Source: an uncultured Eubacteriales bacterium (GTDB lineage: Bacteria > Bacillota > Clostridia > UBA1381 > UBA9506). From it: 10,376 nucleotides of DNA. The notes beneath the pieces are model-generated. The model ran no database searches. It saw nothing but the letters and a program-made list of their open reading frames with translations, and was not told the origin of the DNA. Below, one piece after another: positions 1 through 7,199 of this stretch; the stretch's first letter is position 1, and every line of letters starts with the position of its first letter. The position numbers and the translations under genes are program-made. The stretch lies in contig UQYH01000080.1 in assembly GCA_900545185.1 (NCBI GenBank), positions 1-10,376 of the forward strand, written 5' to 3'.

Positions 1-27
1 TCCGAAAAAAACGCAAAAATACAAGCC

Positions 28-62
28 GAACGGAGCAGCCGCCGGGCTGCTCCGTTCTTTTT
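28..62 (+). terminator. Rho-independent terminator, plus-strand oriented, possibly bidirectional
   Basis: A perfect 13-bp stem (28-40 pairs with 45-57) closes a 4-nt loop (41-44) and is followed directly by five T residues (58-62). This is a textbook intrinsic terminator for transcription arriving from the left on the plus strand, so a convergent gene probably ends just outside the window. Read on the minus strand, the U-rich stretch is displaced from the stem (complement of the A runs at 15-19 and 5-11). The hairpin may still help to end the SLH gene transcript, which has no better terminator between its stop codon and here. Confidence 0.85.
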
Positions 63-159
63 GAGGTGTGGTATATTGAGTTGGTTGGCTGGCAGATTGT
101 AAAGGATTGCAGTCGGGTATTGACCCCGTCTGTTATACGGCATATATGGCTGTTTTTTA

Positions 160-2754
160 TTATTTTACAATGACAACTTCCTTCACAGCGTCTTTGTAAA
201 TCTTCACAAATACGCGGCTTTGGTCACCATCATCATACTGTGTGATTTCGTTTGCGTCCACAACCTTAATGGCGTTTGTGGTCTTTTTGGTGTTCAGCTC
301 GTAAACCGTTACACCGTCTAAGCTATAGTTTGCAACAGCGCCTTCGTTAACCTGAACGTTCATAGAACCGGCAAACTTCTTGGTTACACGGCCGTATACC
401 AGGCTTAAGTCGTTACCGATGTCCTTTGTGAACTCGGTGCCCTTCTTATCGGCTTCAAACAGCACGCGCAGGCCGGTAATCTGGTTCTTGGCATTCATTT
501 TCAGCTGTACGATGTCGCCCTTTTTCAGTGCGGCGCCGTCACCGTTCACCAAAATGCCGTCGCTGTCCGTTTCAAACGAAACGCGCTCGCCGTTCTGGTA
601 AACATACAGCTTTTGAATACGGTCGTTATCGCTGTTTGTGGTATCGCTGATCTGATCAACTACAGCAATCGGCGCTTCAACACTGGCCGAGGAGGCTGTG
701 CTGCTGACCAAAACAACCTGTGCTGTCAAGTCTTCCTTCACGTCAAATACCTGTACGGTGTAGGATTCGTTATCATCAAAATAGCTGATGGTTTCAACAG
801 CATATTCGTTCGTATCCGTTTCGCCGGCCGGGATGTTGAAAATAAGCGTGTTCGAGTTCACGTTATACGAACCCAGCTTTTTAGAAGCGGATTTGTAAGT
901 GAGCGTACCCTGTGCATTCAGCGCAAAGTGGTTTTTATCAATGCTGCCCGATTCGGTCAGGTTTTTAGCGGTGTTCAGCTGGTTCAGCTCGCCTTTAGAG
1001 TTCAGTTCGTAGGTGACAAGACGTGCGTCAATCTTGCCGCTCTCGTTTTTCAGCTCTTCCAAAACGCTTTGGGGTGTTTGTGCGGATTTACCGTTAAATT
1101 TAATCTTGTTTGCAGATTTTAAGATTTTTGTTTCGCCGTCTTTTGTAAAGACTTTAACCTGCAACAGATTATCAAAATCGCTGGTCAGGTCGGCATCTAC
1201 CATATAAGCATAGTTGGAAGAAAGCGTTGCAGAGGTATCAACCGCGGCAATTTTGCCTTCAACATCTAAATAGAAGGTGCCTTCATCGTTCAGCTTAATT
1301 TCATCGGTATAGTTTTTGGCAATTTCATATTCCTCACCGTTTACGGTGCGTTTATCACCGTTCACTTCCGTTACCTTACCGCTTACTTTAGCGCCGGAGG
1401 CTTCAACAGAAAGGACGGTGCCGTCTAAGCTCTTGGCAACGCTTAAAACGTCCCACTCATTCAAATCGGCAAGCTCAATCACCTGGCCGGATTTGGTCAG
1501 CGTAAATTTAACGTCCTTATCATCGGGGTCAAGCACCAAAGAGGGGTTGCCGTATTTGTCCGTTACCTTGTGGCTGCCGGTTAAAACGCTGTCTACAACA
1601 ATGTTTGAAAGCGAGGTAACAAACACAATGTCGTATACGTCGTCATTATCAACATCCAGGAACGTAACACGGCCGGATTCCGGCTTCATGCGCGAACTGT
1701 CAAATTCAATCATTTTACCGTTGTAAATCATCTTCGCGTCTTTAGAAAGAGAGAGTGTTTTGGTCTTGTTGTCCTTATCCTTATCTTCCCAATACGCAAC
1801 CGTTGTATTTTTGCCGTCTTCTTCCGTAATTTCGTCCATGTTTTTGGCTGCAACCGTTACAGAGTGATTTTTACCCTTTTCGGCACGTGCCAAAATCAGT
1901 TCATCTTCGCTGCTCGAAAGCTCTTTTACATAGTAAGTTACGTTAAAGCCCAGCAGATTGCGAACGTCAGCCAGTGCACGGTCGGCCACGGTGTAAACCG
2001 AATCACCGATGCGAACCTCGTTATCCTTTAAGGCGCTTGTGCCGCTGATCGAGGAGATACCGACAGCCGTAATCTGGCCACTGCCCTTCGTTACGTTTAA
2101 TACGTCCTCAAGCAGAGTTTTATCAACAACTTCATATTTTTCATCGCTGCCAAAGCCCTTTTGCTCCATCATTTTAACAGTTAAAGAGTTAAAGGTCATT
2201 TGGGCAACCATGCCGCGGACTACCTTATCGTTAGCAGAAGCAGCAGCGTTTTTGGAAATGCCGTTTTGCGAACCAACGTTAATATAACCCGTGGGGAAAC
2301 CGCCTTTAGCCAGTGCGGAAGGCTCGTGACCCAAAATACGAACCAAAATCGTCATGGCCTCGGCATAGCTGATGGAATCATCGGGACGGAAGTTTGCCTG
2401 ATCATCACCGATAACCACGTTTTGATCTGTTGCAACGTTGATATAACCGTTTGCCCAGTGGTTTTCAACAACGTCGGGGTATTTTGTTTTGTGGTTGGAA
2501 GCTTTGGCAACATCGCCAAGCCCCATAGCCTCAACGGCTACCTTTGCAAACTCAGAACGGCGGATGGTTGCGTCCGGGCGGAACTGTCCGTCATCATCGC
2601 CAACCATAATTTCCAGTGCATTCAGGGTTTCAATTGCTTCCTCATAAGGGGAGTTTTGTACGTCACCCGGCAGTGCGGCCAAAGCAGTGGAGGCAGCACC
2701 GAATGTCATCATTGCAGCCATTAAACCGGCAGTCAGCTTTTTCTGAATCGTCAT
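160..2754 (-). CDS. Secreted S-layer homology (SLH) domain surface protein
   Basis: An 864-aa exported protein. Residues 1-26 form a signal peptide: basic QKK, a hydrophobic core rich in A and M, and an ALA cleavage site. Three SLH units follow: about 30-85 (FRPDATIRRSEF), 86-145 (FRPDDSISYAEA) and a degenerate third at about 150-200. SLH triplets bind pyruvylated secondary cell-wall polymers, so the protein should be anchored non-covalently at the N-terminus. Residues about 205-864 are acidic, beta-rich and serine/threonine-rich, with no domain I can name. An acidic DVDNDDVYD stretch at 367-375 resembles a calcium-binding loop. There are no cysteines, which is usual for S-layer proteins. The ATG at 2754 has a strong AAGGAGGAAT ribosome binding site, and the gene ends in two consecutive TAA codons. 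It is set apart from leuS by a terminator and so is monocistronic. It may be the S-layer protein itself or another SLH-anchored envelope protein; abundance cannot be judged here. Confidence 0.9.
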   Translation of the reverse strand: MTIQKKLTAGLMAAMMTFGAASTALAALPGDVQNSPYEEAIETLNALEIMVGDDDGQFRPDATIRRSEFAKVAVEAMGLGDVAKASNHKTKYPDVVENHWANGYINVATDQNVVIGDDQANFRPDDSISYAEAMTILVRILGHEPSALAKGGFPTGYINVGSQNGISKNAAASANDKVVRGMVAQMTFNSLTVKMMEQKGFGSDEKYEVVDKTLLEDVLNVTKGSGQITAVGISSISGTSALKDNEVRIGDSVYTVADRALADVRNLLGFNVTYYVKELSSSEDELILARAEKGKNHSVTVAAKNMDEITEEDGKNTTVAYWEDKDKDNKTKTLSLSKDAKMIYNGKMIEFDSSRMKPESGRVTFLDVDNDDVYDIVFVTSLSNIVVDSVLTGSHKVTDKYGNPSLVLDPDDKDVKFTLTKSGQVIELADLNEWDVLSVAKSLDGTVLSVEASGAKVSGKVTEVNGDKRTVNGEEYEIAKNYTDEIKLNDEGTFYLDVEGKIAAVDTSATLSSNYAYMVDADLTSDFDNLLQVKVFTKDGETKILKSANKIKFNGKSAQTPQSVLEELKNESGKIDARLVTYELNSKGELNQLNTAKNLTESGSIDKNHFALNAQGTLTYKSASKKLGSYNVNSNTLIFNIPAGETDTNEYAVETISYFDDNESYTVQVFDVKEDLTAQVVLVSSTASSASVEAPIAVVDQISDTTNSDNDRIQKLYVYQNGERVSFETDSDGILVNGDGAALKKGDIVQLKMNAKNQITGLRVLFEADKKGTEFTKDIGNDLSLVYGRVTKKFAGSMNVQVNEGAVANYSLDGVTVYELNTKKTTNAIKVVDANEITQYDDGDQSRVFVKIYKDAVKEVVIVK

Positions 2755-3053
2755 GAAAAAATTCCTCCTTGAATTTTAAAAAAATTTTTCTGTTTTGTCT
2801 CGCAAAGGGGTCAAGCAGGTTGACATAATATATGATATGGGCAAAAAACAAAACAGCTTGCAGGGCAAAACAACATATTTATTACATCGGTTTGTCACTA
2901 TGCAGGCTGTCTTGGGTATGTCGTCTGTTGCGGAGCGCCGCTCCGTCATTGTGTTGACAGGATTATATACGACGGCGGCGCGGCAAAAGTTCCGTAAATA
3001 TCAAAAAATATACGAAGCAATATATGGAAACGGGAAAATGACAGAATAAACAT
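2755..3053 (-). promoter_or_regulatory. Long AT-rich leader/promoter region of the SLH protein gene
   Basis: About 300 nt lie between the leuS terminator and the SLH start codon, and this stretch must hold the SLH promoter. The best minus-strand -10 box is an exact TATAAT (complement of 2962-2967), but its spacing partner is a poor -35, so the promoter is only tentative. If it is used, the mRNA leader is about 200 nt long. A GC-rich dyad at 2931-2945 (5-7 bp arms) would lie within that leader. Two TTGACA hexamers (2820-2825, 2954-2959) face the plus strand but lack a good -10. The ribosome binding site is at 2761-2770. Long leaders are common for highly expressed S-layer genes; here that is inference. 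Confidence 0.35.
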
Positions 3054-3089
3054 AAAACGGGAGCCGCCCAAACAGCAGCTCCCGTTTTT
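3054..3089 (-). terminator. Bidirectional Rho-independent terminator after leuS
   Basis: An 11-bp perfect stem (3054-3064 with 3078-3088) encloses a 13-nt loop. The arms start and end in A/T runs, giving a U tract in both directions (TTTT on the minus strand, TTTTT on the plus). It begins 15 nt past the leuS stop codon, so it ends the nadD-yqeK-rsfS-leuS transcript and insulates the SLH gene from it. Confidence 0.88.
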
Positions 3090-3103
3090 CACAATACCCC
3101 GGT

Positions 3104-5515
3104 TTATCGTACAACAAAGTTCACCAGTTTATCCGGCACACAAATGGTTTTCACCACATTTTTGCCGTCAATCAGCTTTTGCACGGCTTCATCTGCTAGG
3201 GCATGTGCTTCCAGCCCGGCGCGGTCAAGTCCGGCCGGCGCCATAACCTTGCCCTTTAGCTTACCGTTAATTTGCAGCACAATTTCAACGGAATCATCCT
3301 TGGTTTTGGCTTCGTCAAAGGTCGGCCACTTGGCTTCGTGCAGACGGCCGCCAAAGTCCGCGCGTACCCACATTTCCTCTGTAATGTGCGGTGCGGTGGG
3401 ATTTAACAACAGCAAAAAGGTTTTCAGTTCGCCGCGTGTAACAGAGCCTTTTTTGTAAAATTCGTTAATCAGACTCATTAAGGTGGCAATAGCCGTGTTA
3501 AACTTCATGCGCTCAATATCATCCGATACCTTTTTCACGGTTTTGTGCATTAAGCTTTCCAAATCGGCTGAATAACCCTCCTCGTCCGTCACAAGCTCCT
3601 GCAAATTCCAAACGCGCTCCATAAAGCGATAGCAGCCCTTAACGCCGTTCATCGACCACGGTGTTGCCTGGTCAAACGCACCGATAAACATTTCGTAGGT
3701 ACGGAAGGTATCGGCGCCGAAATCGTTTACAATATCATCCGGGTTCACAACGTTTCCGCGCGATTTGGACATTTTTTCGTTATTCTCACCCAAAATCATG
3801 CCGTGAGAGGTACGTTTTTGATACGGCTCCGGCGTGGAAACCACACCGATGTCATACAAAAACTTGTGCCAAAAGCGCGAATACAAAAGATGCAGCGTGG
3901 TGTGCTCCATACCGCCGTTATACCAGTCAACCGGCAGCCAGTAATCAATGGCTTCCTTCGAGGCCGGTGCGGTATCGTTATGCGGATCCACATACCGCAA
4001 GAAGTACCACGAAGAACCGGCCCACTGCGGCATGGTGTCCGTCTCGCGTACGGCAGGGCCGCCGCATTTGGGGCAGGTTGTGTGCACCCAGTCATCCATT
4101 TTGGCAAGCGGCGATTCACCGTTATCGGTCGGTTCATAGTTATCCACTTCGGGCAGGGTCAGCGGCAGCTCCGATTCCGGCAGCGGCACCCAACCGCAGG
4201 TATCGCAGTGTACCAGCGGAATCGGCTCACCCCAGTAACGCTGACGGGAGAATACCCAGTCACGCAGCTTAAAGTTTACCTTTTTATGGCCAATGCCTTT
4301 TTCCTCCAAATAATCGCGGATGGCGGCAATGGCTTCTTTCACTTCCATACCGTTCAAAAATTCCGAATTAACCATTTTGCCGCTGGTTGTGTCGGTGTAA
4401 GGCGCTTTTTGCACATCCTCGCCGCCGGCTACAACTTCAATAATCGGCAGACCGAATTTCTTGGCAAAATCCCAGTCGCGCTCATCATGTGCCGGTACGG
4501 CCATAATGGCGCCCGTGCCGTAGCTCATCAAAACGTAATCCGAAATAAAAATGGGGATTTCCTTACCGTTTACGGGATTAACGGCGCGCAAACCGTCAAG
4601 GCATACGCCCGTTTTTTCTTTTGCCAGCTCGGTACGCTCAAACTCCGATTTTTTAGCAGCCGCATCGCGATAGGCCGCTGCTTCGGCATAGTTTGCAATC
4701 TTGTCTTTATATTTATCCACAAACGGATGCTCCGGCGACAGTACCATATATGTTGCGCCGAACAGCGTATCGGGACGGGTGGTGTAAACGGTTACCTTAT
4801 CCTCCGTGCCGCTGATGGTAAAGTCCACCTCGGCGCCTTCAGAGCGGCCAATCCAGTTCTTTTGCTGAATTTTAACCTTTTCTATGTAATCCAGGCCGTC
4901 CAAATCATCAATCAAACGCTGTGCATATTCCGTAATTTTCAGCATCCATTGGCTTTTGTTGCGGCGGACAACCTCACTGCCGCAGCGTTCGCACACGCCG
5001 TTCACGACTTCTTCGTTCGCCAGACCGACCTTACATGAAGTACAGAAGTTAATCGGCATTTCCTGCTTATAGGCCAAGCCCTTTTCAAACAACTTTAAAA
5101 AGATCCATTGCGTCCACTTGTAATAGGCCGGATCGGTGGTGTTAATTTCGCGCGTCCAGTCGAACGAAAAGCCGATGCTTTTTAACTGACGCTTAAAGTT
5201 TGCCACGTTGTCGGCCGTCACCTTTTTGGGGTGAATTTTGTTTTTAATGGCAAAGTTTTCGGTCGGCAGGCCAAACGCATCCCAGCCGATGGGATATAAA
5301 ACGTTGTAGCCCTCCATCCGCCGCTTGCGCGCTACAATATCCAGCGCGGTGTAGCTTCTGGGATGGCCGACATGCAGCCCGTGACCCGAAGGATACGGAA
5401 ATTCTACCAGCGCGTAAAACTTAGGCAGTGAATAATCGTCAAGCGCACGAAAGGTGTTCTCCGCTTCCCAAACCGACTGCCATTTTTTTTCAATGTCATG
5501 AAAATTGTATTCCAA
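3104..5515 (-). CDS. leuS: Leucyl-tRNA synthetase
   Basis: Cytoplasmic class I synthetase charging tRNA(Leu) with leucine; 803 aa, normal for a bacterial LeuRS. The catalytic HIGH-type motif is PYPSG...HVGH at about 40-51 and KMSKS is at 581-585. A CxxC pair of zinc-ribbon type lies at C158/C161 and C175/C178, and a second at C437/C440 and C481/C484. The CP1 editing domain shows TTRPDTLFG (about 245-253) and GTGAIMAVPAHDERD (about 333-347), with the conserved aspartates. I chose the TTG at 5515. It gives the family N-terminus MEYNFHDIEKKW, lies 7 nt from GGAGG, and starts 2 nt after the rsfS stop. The GTG at 5569 would add 18 unrelated residues overlapping rsfS, and the first internal ATG lies beyond the HIGH motif. 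It is the last gene of its operon. No T-box leader is visible, so it is likely co-expressed with the ribosome-factor genes upstream. Confidence 0.97.
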   Translation of the reverse strand: MEYNFHDIEKKWQSVWEAENTFRALDDYSLPKFYALVEFPYPSGHGLHVGHPRSYTALDIVARKRRMEGYNVLYPIGWDAFGLPTENFAIKNKIHPKKVTADNVANFKRQLKSIGFSFDWTREINTTDPAYYKWTQWIFLKLFEKGLAYKQEMPINFCTSCKVGLANEEVVNGVCERCGSEVVRRNKSQWMLKITEYAQRLIDDLDGLDYIEKVKIQQKNWIGRSEGAEVDFTISGTEDKVTVYTTRPDTLFGATYMVLSPEHPFVDKYKDKIANYAEAAAYRDAAAKKSEFERTELAKEKTGVCLDGLRAVNPVNGKEIPIFISDYVLMSYGTGAIMAVPAHDERDWDFAKKFGLPIIEVVAGGEDVQKAPYTDTTSGKMVNSEFLNGMEVKEAIAAIRDYLEEKGIGHKKVNFKLRDWVFSRQRYWGEPIPLVHCDTCGWVPLPESELPLTLPEVDNYEPTDNGESPLAKMDDWVHTTCPKCGGPAVRETDTMPQWAGSSWYFLRYVDPHNDTAPASKEAIDYWLPVDWYNGGMEHTTLHLLYSRFWHKFLYDIGVVSTPEPYQKRTSHGMILGENNEKMSKSRGNVVNPDDIVNDFGADTFRTYEMFIGAFDQATPWSMNGVKGCYRFMERVWNLQELVTDEEGYSADLESLMHKTVKKVSDDIERMKFNTAIATLMSLINEFYKKGSVTRGELKTFLLLLNPTAPHITEEMWVRADFGGRLHEAKWPTFDEAKTKDDSVEIVLQINGKLKGKVMAPAGLDRAGLEAHALADEAVQKLIDGKNVVKTICVPDKLVNFVVR

Positions 5516-5517
5516 CT

Positions 5518-5877
5518 TCAGTCCTCCTCCAAAACTGTATCTAAGGGAATCTGCTCTGCATCTGCCCACAGCTTCTCCAGTGCATAAAATTCCCGTGTTT
5601 CCTGATAAAAAATGTGTATAATTACATCGGAATAATCCAGCAAAATCCAGTTAAGCCCCTGCTTGCCCTCTTTTTTAAACAGCGCCTCGCCGCGTTCTTC
5701 CATAAGCTCTTCCAAAGAATCGCCCAGGGCTTTTACCTGTGTGGTAGAGGGGGCAGAGCAAATCACAAAGTAATCGGCCAAAATCGAAAGCCCCGAAATT
5801 TTTAAAACCTCTATGTCGCTTGCCTTTTTGCTGTCCAAATGTGTAACGGCCAGCTTCATTTTTTCTTCTGCTGTCAT
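5518..5877 (-). CDS. rsfS: Ribosomal silencing factor RsfS
   Basis: 119-aa member of the RsfS/YbeB/Iojap family (B. subtilis YqeL). Family members bind ribosomal protein uL14 on the 50S subunit and block joining with 30S, lowering translation when nutrients are scarce. The family fold shows in ADYFVICSAPSTTQVKALGDSLEE (about 34-57), GLNWILLDYSDVIIHIF (about 74-90) and the YALEKLWADAE end (about 98-108). I chose the ATG at 5877 because it forms an ATGA overlap with the yqeK stop and has GAAGGTGA a few nt upstream. The ATG at 5898 would add seven residues and has no better ribosome binding site. It is followed after 2 nt by leuS, and its last codons hold the leuS ribosome binding site. Confidence 0.95.
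   Translation of the reverse strand: MTAEEKMKLAVTHLDSKKASDIEVLKISGLSILADYFVICSAPSTTQVKALGDSLEELMEERGEALFKKEGKQGLNWILLDYSDVIIHIFYQETREFYALEKLWADAEQIPLDTVLEED
5523..5530 (-). promoter_or_regulatory. Ribosome binding site of leuS, inside the rsfS 3' end
   Basis: The minus strand reads GGAGGAGG here, encoding the end of the Leu-Glu-Glu-Asp C-terminus of RsfS while matching the anti-Shine-Dalgarno sequence. It sits 7 nt before the TTG at 5515 and fixes that codon as the leuS start. Ribosomes finishing rsfS would be almost on top of the leuS start, so coupling is likely. Confidence 0.85.
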
Positions 5878-6473
5878 ACGGTCACCTTCTCTTTGCATAG
5901 TGTTAAAAAATATTGTTGCGCCGCCAGCGTTTGGCTATGTAGCTTTTTCCGCTTATGGCGGATATGGTCAATAGAGCGTTCCACACCGAACAGCATGGCA
6001 CAGTTTAAGTTGGTTTTGCATAAACGCCGCAGCTCCTCCAGTCCGTCATACGAACGGCGGTTGGGTTCAATCATATCGGCCAAATACAAAATTTTCTCCA
6101 AATCCGTCATATTTTCGCGCCCCAGGGTATGATACTTCACCGCGCCGATAATTTCGGGATCGGTAATGCCAAACTCCGTTTCCAAAAGCTTCGCACCCAA
6201 ATCGGCATGAATCAAGCCCTTTTGCTCACGCTTAACGGGGTCAAGCGCCACGCCGAGCTTATCGCAAAGCGGAAGCATTGCATCGAAGTCAATATCCTTG
6301 GCACAATCATGCAAAAGGCCTGCCAGCCGCGCCTTTTCGGGGTCTGCCCCAAACCGATGCGCCATTTTGACGGCGGTTTCCATCACGCCCAGCGAGTGCG
6401 TATAGCGCGCCGGTGTGAGCATACCGGCCAGCTTTTGCTCCATTGCCTCCAAGGTCATTTTGCCAAATTCCAT
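5874..6473 (-). CDS. yqeK: HD-domain Ap4A hydrolase family protein YqeK
   Basis: 199-aa metal-dependent HD phosphohydrolase. B. subtilis YqeK is about 186 aa, and characterised members split diadenosine tetraphosphate symmetrically into two ADP. The metal ligands are visible: H26 (RYTHSLGV), H55-D56 (LLHDCAKD), H89 (LIHADLGA), H115 (KYHTLG) and D133 (LADMIEPNR). The ADMIEPNR signature and the KYHT-GR segment separate YqeK from generic HD proteins. The open frame extends upstream to 6731 inside nadD. The true start is the ATG at 6473, preceded by GGAGG with a 5-nt spacer and 11 nt after the nadD stop. It ends in an ATGA overlap with rsfS. Aminoacyl-tRNA synthetases make Ap4A as a side product, so linkage with leuS fits its role. 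Confidence 0.93.
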   Translation of the reverse strand: MEFGKMTLEAMEQKLAGMLTPARYTHSLGVMETAVKMAHRFGADPEKARLAGLLHDCAKDIDFDAMLPLCDKLGVALDPVKREQKGLIHADLGAKLLETEFGITDPEIIGAVKYHTLGRENMTDLEKILYLADMIEPNRRSYDGLEELRRLCKTNLNCAMLFGVERSIDHIRHKRKKLHSQTLAAQQYFLTLCKEKVTV

Positions 6474-6484
6474 TTTTTCCTCCG

Positions 6485-7072
6485 TTAGTACAGCTTGTGC
6501 ATTTTCATATAATTGTTGACCGCCGCAGGCACCAGCCGCGAGACATCCTCTCCCCGTGCTGCCTTGGCGCGGATTTGTGTGGATGAAATATCCATCGCCA
6601 CATCGTTTAAAAAAAACACGCGCGGCGGCGTTTCGTCCCCTTCGTAGCGATCCAAAAGCGTTTCGGGACGGGTATCCGGGCGGCTGACAACCACAAAGGT
6701 GCACAAAGCCATTAAATCGCGGTAATGCCACCAGCTCGGCATATCCCGAAACGAGTCGGCGCCGATGATAAAAAACAATTCATCCGTGGGATATTCTGCC
6801 GTAAAATGCCGAACGGTATCAATGCTGTAGCTTTTTGCACGGCGCGTAAGCTCCCAGTCCGAAACCGCCGCGCCCTCAGCCTCGGCCGCCAGGCGGCACA
6901 TGGCCAGGCGATGTGCCTTATCCGTAATTTTTTTCCCGGTTTTATGCGGCGGATCGCCTGCCGGGATAAAAATGATGCGATCCAGCTGCAAGTCGTTTTT
7001 TGCTGTTTGCGCCACCTTTATATGCCCGTTGTGAATGGGATCAAAGGTGCCGCCGAATAAACCTGTTCTCAC
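6485..7072 (-). CDS. nadD: Nicotinate-nucleotide adenylyltransferase
   Basis: 195-aa cytoplasmic enzyme of NAD biosynthesis. It joins nicotinate mononucleotide and ATP to give deamido-NAD and pyrophosphate. The nucleotidyltransferase motif GGTFDPIHNGH lies at 7-17 (H14 and H17 bind phosphate), and the second motif, ISSTQIR (162-168), matches the SxTxxR box. IPAGDPPHK and FIIGADSFRDMPSWWHY are typical of NadD. The start codon is GTG at 7072, with AAGGAAGGG just upstream; no ATG would preserve the N-terminal motif. Length is standard. The yhbY-nadD-yqeK-rsfS order matches B. subtilis yqeI-nadD-yqeK-yqeL. A 114-nt gap with small repeats lies upstream. Confidence 0.96.
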   Translation of the reverse strand: MRTGLFGGTFDPIHNGHIKVAQTAKNDLQLDRIIFIPAGDPPHKTGKKITDKAHRLAMCRLAAEAEGAAVSDWELTRRAKSYSIDTVRHFTAEYPTDELFFIIGADSFRDMPSWWHYRDLMALCTFVVVSRPDTRPETLLDRYEGDETPPRVFFLNDVAMDISSTQIRAKAARGEDVSRLVPAAVNNYMKMHKLY

Positions 7073-7086
7073 AAAACCCTTCCTTT

Positions 7087-7149
7087 TATTGAAGTATTTT
7101 GTTCCTACTGTTGAAGTGTTTTTTCTTGCTATTAAAGCGTTTTTCTGTC
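7087..7149 (-). repeat. Three degenerate 20-22-nt tandem repeats before nadD
   Basis: Three adjacent units (7087-7108, 7109-7129, 7130-7149) share a minus-strand pattern of a purine-rich start, an A run, and CRCTTYAAYA-like or TACTTCAATA-like ends. Unit lengths are 22, 21 and 20 nt. They fill much of the yhbY-nadD gap and stop 14 nt before the nadD GTG. The function is unknown; a decayed tandem duplication is the simplest reading. Confidence 0.5.
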
Positions 7150-7199
7150 TAAATCACTATGACGTATCATCATCTTTTTTGATAATCTAAATCACAATG
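7148..7199. repeat. Duplicated 14-nt segment covering the yhbY stop codon
   Basis: Copies at 7148-7161 and 7186-7199 match at 13 of 14 bases (TCTAAATCAC, then T or A, then ATG on the plus strand), offset by 38 nt. The right copy encodes the final Ile-Val-Ile-stop of yhbY. The left copy is non-coding. It looks like a short duplication of the gene end. Confidence 0.55.

Noticed and set aside
3803..5038. A 411-codon open frame on the plus strand inside leuS
   Set aside because: It is fully antisense to a leuS reading frame with every catalytic motif intact, has no recognisable domain, and arises from codon bias of the opposite strand.
5516..5569. N-terminal extension of LeuS from the GTG at 5569
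   Set aside because: It overlaps rsfS, lacks a suitable ribosome binding site, and the added residues do not resemble LeuRS N-termini.
6474..6731. N-terminal extension of YqeK within nadD
   Set aside because: The 86 extra codons are an out-of-frame reading of nadD; the ATG at 6473 with GGAGG gives the family length.
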